NCBI GenBank assembly: GCA_016927095.1
Contig: JAFGNI010000143.1
Coordinates: 1-6,516 of the forward strand
Origin: Anaerolineae bacterium
GTDB lineage: Bacteria > Chloroflexota > Anaerolineae > B4-G1 > SLSP01
Direction: 5' to 3'
Length of the DNA: 6,516 nt
Shown one piece after another: positions 1 to 6,506 of this stretch. The position numbers were made by a program, and so were the translations under genes. Within the stretch, counting starts at the first letter, position 1; the number at the start of each line of letters is the position of its first letter. The notes under the pieces were generated by a model. It was not told the origin of the DNA and searched no databases. It saw only the letters and a program-made list of their open reading frames with translations.

Positions 1-59
1 GCGGATCCCTCAGGACTGCATCTGGCGTAGGGAAGGGCAGTGAGATTCGGAGACCGGCC

Positions 60-1496
60 TCACCCCAAGTCACGGGTTAGGACATCCAGGAACTCGCGAT
101 TGGTCCGCGTCTTGCGCATCCGCGACAGCAGTGCCTCGTGCGCGGCGGTGATATCGTATCCCTGGGTCGTGCTGGTGCCTGTCATCATCTGTGACATCAT
201 ACGGCGCATCAGCCAGACCTTGCGCAGGGTCTCCTTATCCAGGAGCAGCTCCTCACGACGCGTACCGGACCGGATGATATCGAAGGCCGGGAAGATGCGG
301 CGCTCTTCGAGCTTGCGGTTCAGGTGCAACTCCATATTGCCGGTACCCTTGAACTCCTCGTAGATCATGTCGTCCATCCGGCTGCCCGTGTCGATCAAGC
401 AGGTAGCGATCACCGTCAGGCTGCCCCCCTCCTCGATATTGCGGGCCGCGCCAAAGAACCGCTTGGGCGGATAGAGCGCAGCAGGATCGAGACCACCCGA
501 CAGCGTGCGCCCGCTGGGCGAAACCAGCAAGTTGTAGGCACGCGTCAGCCGGGTGAGGCTATCCGTCAGGATCGCCACATCGCGACCGATCTCAACAAGG
601 CGCTTAGCGCGGTTCAGCGCCATCTCCGCAACCCGAGCCTGGTGGCCCACATCCTCATCAAAGGTCGAGCTGATGACCTCAGCGTCGACGGAGCGGTCCA
701 TATCCGTGACCTCCTCCGGGCGCTCGCCGATCAGCACAACCATGAGATGGACGTCGGGATGATTGGCCGAGATGCCGTTGGCGATCTTCTTGAGCACCGT
801 CGTCTTGCCGGCCTTGGGCGGCGAGACGATGATGCCACGCTGGCCAAAGCCAATGGGTGAGACGAGCTCAAGGAGCCGTTGCGTCAGCATGCGAGGGCCG
901 GTATTGAGGTTGAAGGGCTTCGTCGGGAAGATCGGCGTCAATCGCTCAAAATGCGGGCGGTGCTTGGCGAGTTCCGGGTCCATGCCGTTCACGGCCTCGA
1001 TGCGCAACAAGCTGCGGTACTTCTCCGTGTCTTTGGGCGGGCGGACCTGTCCTACGACCATATCGCCGGTTCGCAGGCCAAAGCGCCGAATCTGGCTTTG
1101 TGACACATAGACATCATCGGGTCCCGGCACGTAGCGCGAGGACCTCAGGAAACCGATGCCCTCGTCCGTGATCTCCAGAATGCCGCCGCCAAAGCTAAAC
1201 CCCTCGCGCTCCGCCTTGGCTTTCAGCAACAGCAGGATCAGGTCGTCTTTCTTGAGACCGCTATAGCCCGACACGCGGTAATCGCGAGCGAGTTCGCGCA
1301 GCTCCTGCAAGCGCACTTGTTCCAGATCCGCCATGTCCATCTTGCGAAGGGCATCGCGATCCACTGGTTGCTTCTTCTCTCGCTGTTCACCAGATTCCGA
1401 TGTCTCCATTTCATCCGCAGATGGCTCCTGAATCTCGGGGTCAGGGCTCGAGAACTCGATGTCTTCTTCAATCTGCACTTGATCTTCCGTATGCAC
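60..1496 (-). CDS. rho: Transcription termination factor Rho
   Basis: Rho is a hexameric RNA-dependent ATPase and helicase that ends transcription of untranslated RNA in the cytoplasm. The 478-residue protein has an acidic low-complexity N-terminus (about 1-45), a Rho N-terminal helical domain (about 46-98), a cold-shock-like RNA-binding domain (about 102-170, with GIGFLR at 113-118) and the RecA-like motor. Visible motor motifs are the P-loop PPKAGKT (226-232), GERPEE (257-262, catalytic Glu258), Walker B Asp312 in TDSLTRL, the Q-loop [10 protein letters not shown] (326-335) and RSGTR (409-413), whose Arg413 aligns with the E. coli arginine finger. The start is GTG at 1496, with AGGAGG six bases upstream. 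E. coli Rho has 419 residues; most of the extra length is the N-terminal extension. One oddity is Gly257 where LIDERPEE is usual. The gene lies 91 bases after cdsA, an uncommon neighbour. Identity is essentially certain. Confidence 0.98.
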   Translation of the reverse strand: MHTEDQVQIEEDIEFSSPDPEIQEPSADEMETSESGEQREKKQPVDRDALRKMDMADLEQVRLQELRELARDYRVSGYSGLKKDDLILLLLKAKAEREGFSFGGGILEITDEGIGFLRSSRYVPGPDDVYVSQSQIRRFGLRTGDMVVGQVRPPKDTEKYRSLLRIEAVNGMDPELAKHRPHFERLTPIFPTKPFNLNTGPRMLTQRLLELVSPIGFGQRGIIVSPPKAGKTTVLKKIANGISANHPDVHLMVVLIGERPEEVTDMDRSVDAEVISSTFDEDVGHQARVAEMALNRAKRLVEIGRDVAILTDSLTRLTRAYNLLVSPSGRTLSGGLDPAALYPPKRFFGAARNIEEGGSLTVIATCLIDTGSRMDDMIYEEFKGTGNMELHLNRKLEERRIFPAFDIIRSGTRREELLLDKETLRKVWLMRRMMSQMMTGTSTTQGYDITAAHEALLSRMRKTRTNREFLDVLTRDLG

Positions 1497-1500
1497 GTTC

Positions 1501-1510
1501 TTCCTCCTAA
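1501..1510 (-). promoter_or_regulatory. rho ribosome binding site
   Basis: The minus strand reads TTAGGAGGAA here. The perfect AGGAGG ends six bases before the GTG at 1496, which fixes the rho start on a non-ATG codon. A 7-bp hairpin lies directly upstream. Confidence 0.85.
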
Positions 1511-1530
1511 ATGGTTATCTCACTAACCAT
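1511..1530 (-). other. Hairpin just upstream of the rho ribosome binding site
   Basis: On the minus strand ATGGTTA and TAACCAT form a perfect 7-bp stem around the loop GTGAGA, ending one base before TTAGGAGG. An upstream AACCAT (1530-1535) overlaps the 5' arm and could pair with the same ATGGTT, so alternative folds are possible. No U-tract follows, so it is not an intrinsic terminator. A role in controlling rho translation or mRNA stability is inference only. Confidence 0.4.
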
Positions 1531-1542
1531 GGTTGTGTTCAA
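1514..1542 (-). promoter_or_regulatory. Possible weak sigma-70-type promoter for rho
   Basis: TTGAAC (1537-1542) and GATAAC (1514-1519) are 17 bases apart on the minus strand. Each matches the -35 or -10 consensus at four of six positions. Transcription would start about 10-15 bases before the rho start codon, giving a very short leader. The boxes overlap the hairpin at 1511-1530, so only one of the two may matter. The match quality is common by chance. Confidence 0.2.
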
Positions 1543-1587
1543 ATCAGCGCGGCGCTACCGCACACGACATCTTCCCCAAAATAGATA

Positions 1588-2409
1588 CTACGCCAGCCAC
1601 TGAGCCAGCATATGACCCAGGATTCCGGCCCACAGGATGCTATCCATGCGGTCCAGCATACCCCCGTGTCCAGGGATCAAGCTACCGGTATCCTTCACAC
1701 CTGCCTCACGCTTCATCATCGAGATGAGGAAGTCACCTGCAGGACAGAGGAGGCTGACAACGCCTCCCACCAGCAGACCATGCCCCAGTGCCACAGCGGA
1801 GGTGCCGCCCGAGAGCATCGATCCTAGCCAGGCCAGGAACAATCCCCCCACCACCCCGCCCAATACCTGGGCGGCATAGCCCTCCCAACTCTTCCCCGGG
1901 CTGATCGTCGGGGCCATCTTGTGGCGCCCCCAGCGCGTGCCGGCGATGTACGCTGCCGAATCACCAATCCACACTGCGCCACACGCCGTGAGCAACCACC
2001 ACAGACCGGAAGGCGCTGAGCGTAAGGCGATCAGGTGCCCGCCGCCAATCCCCAGATACATGCCGCCGGCCAACAACAACGCCCACATTTCCGTTGCGCC
2101 GCGTTGGTTGTCACGCCGGCGCGCCCAAAATAGCACCCAGAGCGACGCCCCAAGCAGTGAGAGTGTGCCCCAGGGGAGATGCAGGCTTTCAGATTCCCAC
2201 ACAATATCCAGGCCAAAGGCCACCATCAACAGAACCAATATGGGAAACTGCAATCGATAGCCTGATCGCGCTAGCATCTGGGCGTACTCCACCCCGCCCA
2301 GAAGCGTGGCCACGATAATTAACACACGGTATGGCCAGCCGCCGATGGCGAATAGCAGCAGAACAACGGGTAACAGGATCGCGGCGCTGATCACCCGTGT
2401 TTTCAGCAA
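1588..2409 (-). CDS. cdsA: Phosphatidate cytidylyltransferase (CDP-diglyceride synthase)
   Basis: CdsA converts phosphatidic acid and CTP into CDP-diacylglycerol, the precursor of bacterial phospholipids, in the cytoplasmic membrane. The 273-residue protein is strongly hydrophobic, with about eight predicted membrane segments (roughly 6-23, 27-45, 56-72, 82-96, 109-128, 136-157, 178-198 and 205-222). The family signature is intact near the C-terminus: Ser230, Lys233-Arg234, Lys239-Asp240, PGHGG (246-250) and Asp253-Arg254 with Asp256. The conserved Asp150-Ser-Ala-Ala-Tyr block and ISPGKSWEG (169-177) are also present. The start is TTG at 2409, preceded directly by an in-frame TAG and by GGGAGG about nine bases upstream, so no longer form is possible in this frame. 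It lies 302 bases after uppS, a wide gap for this cluster. rho follows instead of the frequent dxr and rseP. Confidence 0.96.
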   Translation of the reverse strand: MLKTRVISAAILLPVVLLLFAIGGWPYRVLIIVATLLGGVEYAQMLARSGYRLQFPILVLLMVAFGLDIVWESESLHLPWGTLSLLGASLWVLFWARRRDNQRGATEMWALLLAGGMYLGIGGGHLIALRSAPSGLWWLLTACGAVWIGDSAAYIAGTRWGRHKMAPTISPGKSWEGYAAQVLGGVVGGLFLAWLGSMLSGGTSAVALGHGLLVGGVVSLLCPAGDFLISMMKREAGVKDTGSLIPGHGGMLDRMDSILWAGILGHMLAQWLA

Positions 2410-2424
2410 CTAGCCTCGCCTCCC
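2410..2424 (-). promoter_or_regulatory. cdsA ribosome binding site deciding a TTG start
   Basis: The minus strand carries GGGAGG about nine bases before the TTG at 2409, with TAG immediately before the start codon. No ATG or GTG lies close enough in frame to compete, so the TTG start is well supported. Confidence 0.75.
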
Positions 2425-2631
2425 ACAATAGAGGGTTCCCACGAAGCTTCTAGCCAGACGGCGTTTGTGCAGCCCATTCAGTTCTGGGTAGAGATAGTCC
2501 AGATGACGGCTAAATAAACCGGTTGAAACAGCAGTGAAGGATGAACTGAAGCTTCCTTGGCCTTCGCGGGATAGAGGTCCACGGAGGCTACGGCATACAC
2601 AGTCTGATACTAATGCTCAGAACTGGTTAGG

Positions 2632-2660
2632 GGGATAGGGCCTCGGTCAGAGGCGATCCC
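2632..2660 (-). other. Stem-loop in the uppS-cdsA gap
   Basis: On the minus strand GGGAT pairs with ATCCC, then after a small internal loop (C against CCT) GCCTC pairs with GAGGC around TGACC, giving ten base pairs. The sequence after it is C-rich without a U-tract, so it is not a standard terminator. It lies about 50 bases downstream of the uppS stop and could stabilise or limit the upstream transcript; this is inference. Confidence 0.4.
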
Positions 2661-2711
2661 AGGGGAGAACAAGGCGATTACAAACCCACTTCTGCTGCCA
2701 GATTCGACTTC

Positions 2712-3443
2712 TCAGCTATCGCTTAGACCACCAAAACGCCGGTCACGTTCACCATAGGCCACGAGCGCACGGTAGAACTCTTCCTTGTCGAAATCCGGCC
2801 AATAGGCCGGTGAGATATAGTATTCGGCGTATGCGCTCTGCCACAACAGGAAGTTGCTGATCCGGAACTCCCCACTGGTCCTGATGACCAAATCGACGGG
2901 CGGCTGCCCCGCTGTGTATAGATGTGCGTCAATAACGTCTTCTGTCACGTCCTCCGGTGGTATGTCTTCGCGCATGATCTCGCGGACAGCTGAGACAATC
3001 TCCTGGCGACCCCCATAGTTGAAGGCTATGTTGGCGATCAGACGATCGTTGTCCTTCGTGAGATCTATGGCCGCTTCGATCCGCGTCTTGAGGCTATCCG
3101 ACAACGGGGTCAAATCCCCGATATGTCTCAATTGTACACCATTCTTGTGCAATTCGTCAACTTCTTTCTCCAGAGCCTCGGCCAATATCTGCATCAGCCC
3201 GTGCACCTCTTCCTCGGGCCGGCTCCAGTTCTCGGTGGAGAAAGCATACAACGTCACAACCGGCACGCCGAATTCCACAGCCGCGCGCAGGACGCGTCGC
3301 AGGTTCTCGACACCGGCGCGGTGACCGGCGAGGCGCGGCATTGCGCGCCGGCGCGCCCAACGACCGTTGCCATCCATGATGATACCCACATGCTGGGGCA
3401 ACACACGCAGCGCCGGATAGGTCTTTTCAGCGGCTTTGCTCAT
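2712..3443 (-). CDS. uppS: Undecaprenyl diphosphate synthase (cis-prenyltransferase)
   Basis: UppS condenses isopentenyl diphosphate units in cis onto farnesyl diphosphate, making the C55 lipid carrier for peptidoglycan and surface polysaccharides. It acts at the cytoplasmic face of the membrane. The 243-residue protein has the family length and all main motifs: HVGIIMDGNGRWARRR (18-33, catalytic Asp24), GHRAGVENLR (40-49), LYAFSTENWSRP (65-76), IAFNYGGRQEI (139-149), the diphosphate-binding RTSGEFRISNFLLWQ (188-202) and a C-terminal RRFGGL. The start is ATG at 3443. GGAAGG lies only two bases upstream, so the ribosome binding site is poorly spaced, but no other in-frame start exists nearby. 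It follows frr by 58 bases and probably shares its transcript. An isoprenyl synthase of another chain length cannot be excluded from sequence alone. Confidence 0.96.
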   Translation of the reverse strand: MSKAAEKTYPALRVLPQHVGIIMDGNGRWARRRAMPRLAGHRAGVENLRRVLRAAVEFGVPVVTLYAFSTENWSRPEEEVHGLMQILAEALEKEVDELHKNGVQLRHIGDLTPLSDSLKTRIEAAIDLTKDNDRLIANIAFNYGGRQEIVSAVREIMREDIPPEDVTEDVIDAHLYTAGQPPVDLVIRTSGEFRISNFLLWQSAYAEYYISPAYWPDFDKEEFYRALVAYGERDRRFGGLSDS

Positions 3444-3486
3444 AGCCTTCCAAAGTGATCTTGACGCACAAGGGGCGAACTAGGTG

Positions 3487-3520
3487 TGATATCAGAGAGA
3501 ACTAGATCTCCATGATATCA
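3487..3520 (-). other. Stem-loop enclosing the frr stop codon
   Basis: The palindrome TGATATCA occurs at 3513-3520 and 3487-3494. On the minus strand the two copies pair (8 bp), then a 2x2 internal loop (TG against TC) leads to a GAGA/TCTC stem with the six-base loop TCTAGT. That loop contains the frr stop codon TAG (3502-3504). No U-tract follows, so it is unlikely to be an intrinsic terminator. A ribosome stopping at frr would melt it. Function is unknown; transcript stability or coupling to uppS are possibilities. Confidence 0.5.
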
Positions 3521-4059
3521 TGTTCTTTTCGGTCGCCAATGTCCCCAACTTGCTCGACATATTTGTCAGTCAGCTCCTGGAGTTTGTCCTGGCCCCGGGT
3601 CAAGTCATCCTCTGAGATGAGCCCTTCGCTCTCGTACTCGCGCATCTCGTTCAAGGCGTCGCGGCGCACGTTGCGCAACGCTACCCGAGACTCCTCCACG
3701 CGGCGGCTGACCTGCTTCACCATCTCCCGGCGCCGCTCCTCCGTCAACCGTGGAATGGGAATGCGGATAATCCGACCGTCGTTGTTGGGATTGAAACCCA
3801 GGTCCGCCTGCTGGATGGCTTTCTCGATCGTGCCCAGGGAAGAAGGATCATAGGGACGCACGACCAGCAGGTTTGGTTCCGGTGCGGAGATCACGGCGAG
3901 CTGGATGAGGGGCGTGGCTGTGCCATAGTAGTCGACCGTCACCCGCTCGACCAATGCCGGAGAAGCACGCCCGGTGCGCACAGTGCGCAGATCGAGTTCG
4001 AGCGCCTGCACCGTCTTGACCATGCGGTCTTCAGTCTCGTTCAGTAGATCCTGGATCAT
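3502..4059 (-). CDS. frr: Ribosome recycling factor (RRF)
   Basis: RRF works with EF-G to split the post-termination ribosome so that its subunits can be reused. The 185-residue protein has the standard length. It shows the N-terminal helix of the three-helix bundle, leading into LRTVRTGRASPALVE (24-38), the small beta domain (about 39-105, including the YYGTATPL segment and NDGRIIRIPIPRLTEERR at 93-110) and the two C-terminal helices ending in the typical IMEI. The start is ATG at 4059 with GGGAGG five bases upstream. It follows pyrH by 79 bases, as in most bacteria. Its stop codon sits in the loop of a stem-loop. Because a terminator lies between tsf and pyrH, its expression probably depends on readthrough from upstream or on an unseen internal promoter. 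Confidence 0.98.
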   Translation of the reverse strand: MIQDLLNETEDRMVKTVQALELDLRTVRTGRASPALVERVTVDYYGTATPLIQLAVISAPEPNLLVVRPYDPSSLGTIEKAIQQADLGFNPNNDGRIIRIPIPRLTEERRREMVKQVSRRVEESRVALRNVRRDALNEMREYESEGLISEDDLTRGQDKLQELTDKYVEQVGDIGDRKEHDIMEI

Positions 4060-4138
4060 CTTGACCTCCCAGGCCGATAGGGCCCCCTAAAGCATTGCTG
4101 CTCGTTGCCTTTTCATTCCTCCAGTCGACGGCGCGCGA

Positions 4139-4864
<726 letters not shown>

Positions 4865-4870
4865 TCACCC

Positions 4871-4901
4871 AAAAAACGGCCTGGAGGTTAACCCTCCAGG
4901 C
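4871..4901 (-). terminator. Intrinsic terminator on the tsf stop codon
   Basis: On the minus strand GCCTGGAGG (4901-4893) and CCTCCAGGC (4887-4879) form a perfect 9-bp stem around the loop GTTAA, followed by CG and six T (4876-4871). The tsf stop codon TAA (4890-4888) lies in the loop, and the 5' arm encodes the last residues of EF-Ts. A ribosome terminating on tsf would occupy the hairpin, so termination may depend on how translation ends. It should lower transcription of pyrH and later genes relative to rpsB and tsf. Confidence 0.85.
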
Positions 4902-5493
4902 TTTCTCCTAACTGATAGCGGGCGAATCGTCGAATGACGATGTTCTCACCGATCCTAGAGATATGTTCGTTCAGGAGATCCTCGATCGTCCTATCTTCAT
5001 CGCGGATGAAGGGCTGCTCCAACAGACAAGCCTCCTGATAGAACTTCTCCAATCGCCCCTCGACGATCCGGTCTATGATGCGCTCCGGTTTGCCCTCGTC
5101 GAGCGCCTGGGCGCGATAGAGTGCCTTCTCACGTTCGAGCACGTCCTCTGGGACGTCCTCCCGGGCGACGTAGTCCGGCCCCATCGCGGCGATCTGCATC
5201 GCGACATCGTTGACAAAGGACTGGAACTCATCGGTACGGGCCACGAAGTCGGTCTCACAGTTGACCTCAACCAGCACACCGATCCGCCCACCGCCATGGA
5301 TATAGGCGTGGATCAGGCCATCCTCAGCCGCGCGATCCTTGCGCTTGGCAGCTTGCGCCAATCCCTTCTCACGCAGGAAATCAACAGCTTTCTCATAGTC
5401 CCCATCAGCGGCCTCGAGAGCCTTACGACAGTCTAGAATGCCTGCGCCCGTTGCCTCGCGCAGCTCCTTAACCATGGCTGCCGTGATTGCCAT
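4888..5493 (-). CDS. tsf: Elongation factor Ts, short form
   Basis: EF-Ts is the guanine nucleotide exchange factor that recycles EF-Tu-GDP to EF-Tu-GTP during translation. The 201-residue protein has the N-terminal UBA-like domain (about 1-45, with [19 protein letters not shown] at 8-26), the [17 protein letters not shown] link (43-59) and the core with [13 protein letters not shown] (78-90), whose TDFV contacts the EF-Tu nucleotide site in characterised homologues. E. coli EF-Ts has 283 residues with two core subdomains; this length matches short forms such as that of Thermus, so it looks natural and not truncated. The start is ATG at 5493, overlapping the rpsB stop by one base (TAATG), and the ribosome binding site is made from the final Glu codons of rpsB, which implies translational coupling. 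The stop codon lies in the loop of a terminator. Confidence 0.97.
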   Translation of the reverse strand: MAITAAMVKELREATGAGILDCRKALEAADGDYEKAVDFLREKGLAQAAKRKDRAAEDGLIHAYIHGGGRIGVLVEVNCETDFVARTDEFQSFVNDVAMQIAAMGPDYVAREDVPEDVLEREKALYRAQALDEGKPERIIDRIVEGRLEKFYQEACLLEQPFIRDEDRTIEDLLNEHISRIGENIVIRRFARYQLGESLEG

Positions 5494-6371
5494 TACTCCT
5501 CCTCCACAATGTCGTCAGCGTCATCGTCTTCATCTTCGTAGTCGTAGTCATCTTCGCCTTCGTCGTAATCCTCTTCGTCCCCGTCCTCATCCTCGAATTG
5601 GATGCGGCGGAGCCGGGCAAGGGTCTCCGCGCTCAGGTACTTCTCATCCTCAGCGTAGACTTCCTCTTCCTCGGGCGCCACCTCTTTGCGAAGTGCCAGC
5701 CCCTCCAGCACAGCATCAGCCATCTTGGAGGTCATCAGGCGAATCGCGCGGATCGCGTCATCATTACCGGGAATGACGTAGTCGATCTGATCGGGGTCAC
5801 AATTCGTGTCCACGACGGCAACGATGGGGATACCCAACCGGTCTGCTTCTCTTACAGCAGTGTCCTCGTTGTGGACATCAATGACGAAAATTGCCCCTGG
5901 GAGACGCTCCATATCCCGAATGCCACCCAGGCGCGCGTTGAGCTTCTCGATCTCGCGATCGCGCATCAGCGCCTCTCGCTTCGTGAGCAGCGCGAACTCG
6001 CCCGCCTCTCGACGCGCCTCAAGATCCTTGAGGTGGTCAATCCGTTCCTTGATCGTCTGCCAGTTCGTCAACGTGCCGCCCAACCAACGCTGGTTCACAT
6101 AGGGCATATTGCAGCGGGTGGCTTCCTGCCGGATGCTCTCCTGTGCTTGGCGCTTCGTGCCGACAAACAGGATCTTGTGGCCCTGAGCGACGAGGTCCCG
6201 CACTAACGCGTAAGCATGCTCCAACGCCTTCACAGTCTGCTGAAGGTCGATGATATGAACCCCATTGCGCTCGGTGTAGATGAATCGCGACATCTTGGGA
6301 TTCCAACGTCGCGTCCGGTGCCCGAAGTGCACACCGGTCTCCAGCAACTGCTTCATGGTTACAATCGCCAT
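5493..6371 (-). CDS. rpsB: 30S ribosomal protein S2 with a long acidic C-terminal tail
   Basis: S2 is a late-assembling 30S protein near the mRNA exit side, beside S1 in E. coli. Residues 1-230 form a normal S2: [22 protein letters not shown] (6-27), [12 protein letters not shown] (35-46), FVGTKRQAQ (69-77), the [18 protein letters not shown] segment (90-107), and [25 protein letters not shown] (187-211). After that come a Glu-rich linker, a probable helix (about 243-258, [16 protein letters not shown]) and a tail (261-292) with 24 Asp/Glu out of 32 residues plus several Tyr. The total of 292 exceeds the 241 of E. coli S2. The start is ATG at 6371, with AGGAGG 11 bases upstream and a closer GAAGAG. 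The last three Glu codons double as the tsf ribosome binding site. It is the first gene of the cluster. Confidence 0.98.
   Translation of the reverse strand: MAIVTMKQLLETGVHFGHRTRRWNPKMSRFIYTERNGVHIIDLQQTVKALEHAYALVRDLVAQGHKILFVGTKRQAQESIRQEATRCNMPYVNQRWLGGTLTNWQTIKERIDHLKDLEARREAGEFALLTKREALMRDREIEKLNARLGGIRDMERLPGAIFVIDVHNEDTAVREADRLGIPIVAVVDTNCDPDQIDYVIPGNDDAIRAIRLMTSKMADAVLEGLALRKEVAPEEEEVYAEDEKYLSAETLARLRRIQFEDEDGDEEDYDEGEDDYDYEDEDDDADDIVEEE
5496..5504 (-). promoter_or_regulatory. tsf ribosome binding site inside rpsB
   Basis: The three final Glu codons of rpsB read GAGGAGGAG, followed directly by TAATG. They give an AGGAGG-type site close to the tsf ATG. Stop and start overlap by one base, so ribosomes ending rpsB are placed to restart on tsf. 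Confidence 0.8.
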
Positions 6372-6382
6372 AGCTCTTCAAT

Positions 6383-6388
6383 CCTCCT
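6383..6388 (-). promoter_or_regulatory. rpsB ribosome binding site
   Basis: A perfect AGGAGG lies 11 bases before the rpsB ATG, slightly farther than usual. The closer GAAGAG could also pair with 16S rRNA. It lies outside the nested stem at 6407-6467, so it is accessible in the simplest fold. Confidence 0.75.
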
Positions 6389-6406
6389 AAGTATGTTTTG
6401 GGCCTC

Positions 6407-6467
6407 CGCGATGATCTCTCCGACCAGGAACCGGTTGCGCCGGCACCCCCCGAGCGGTCCCATCGCG
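6407..6467 (-). promoter_or_regulatory. Nested stem-loop in the rpsB leader
   Basis: On the minus strand CGCGATG (6467-6461) pairs with CATCGCG (6413-6407), 7 bp. Inside it GACC (6459-6456) pairs with GGTC (6425-6422), and inside that an 8-bp arm pair (6447-6440 with 6434-6427, one T-T mismatch and one G-U) closes on CGCAA. The direct repeat TGTTTTGGG (6394-6402 and 6470-6478, plus-strand reading) flanks the stem on both sides. In E. coli the rpsB leader is a target of S2 autoregulation; whether this fold does the same is inference. Confidence 0.45.
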
Positions 6468-6497
6468 TGTGTTTTGGGTTTCCTTACCCGACAGGCA

Positions 6498-6506
6498 ATT
6501 CTACCA
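6498..6506 (-). promoter_or_regulatory. Extended -10 promoter element of the rpsB operon
   Basis: The minus strand reads TGGTAGAAT: a TG-N extension followed by TAGAAT, five of six matches to the -10 consensus. Any -35 box would fall beyond the window edge. The predicted start, about 6490-6491, gives a leader of about 120 bases beginning with a short GGGT/ACCC hairpin (6489-6476). Confidence 0.55.

Larger units (their letters stand above)
2410..2711. other. 302-base gap between uppS and cdsA, no convincing gene
   Basis: This is by far the longest intergenic stretch in the window. On the minus strand one frame is open for 68 codons (2616 down to the TAG at 2410), but it lacks an ATG, TTG or early GTG and its product, rich in Ser, Arg and Leu, is not recognised. 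No tRNA, clear promoter or U-tract terminator was found. A 10-bp hairpin lies at 2632-2660, the palindrome GAAGCTTC occurs at 2443-2450 and 2548-2555, and CCCA/TGGG form a short hairpin near 2473-2488. It could be a long cdsA leader, an inserted repeat or a decayed gene; the sequence alone does not decide. Confidence 0.6.

Noticed and set aside
1..59. Search for a terminator or next gene downstream of rho
   Set aside because: Only a 4-bp imperfect repeat is seen and no coding frame can be supported in 59 bases at the window edge.
324..860. 178-codon plus-strand open frame, and others antisense to rho
   Set aside because: They lie opposite rho, which is complete and fully conserved; no ribosome binding site or recognisable domain supports them.
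1546..1556. AGCGC/GCGCT inverted repeat between cdsA and rho
   Set aside because: Only four usable base pairs and no U-tract, so not a credible terminator.
2403..2477. 24-codon minus-strand open frame (ATG at 2477) overlapping the cdsA TTG start by a few bases
   Set aside because: An overlapping upstream frame could couple translation to cdsA, but it has no ribosome binding site of its own and is short enough to be chance.
2410..2616. 68-codon open stretch on the minus strand in the uppS-cdsA gap
   Set aside because: No ATG, TTG or early GTG, an unrecognised composition, and a length not rare by chance; kept only as a point to check by search.
4082..4111. Nine-codon ATG...TAG frame between pyrH and frr beside a GGAGGA
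   Set aside because: The GGAGGA touches the ATG, which is too close for normal initiation, and the peptide has no support.
5487..6206. Long plus-strand open frame whose start encodes a very hydrophobic, membrane-like segment
   Set aside because: It is the antisense of rpsB. The Asp/Glu codons of the S2 acidic tail read as Val, Ile, Phe and Leu on the other strand, which creates a false membrane segment.
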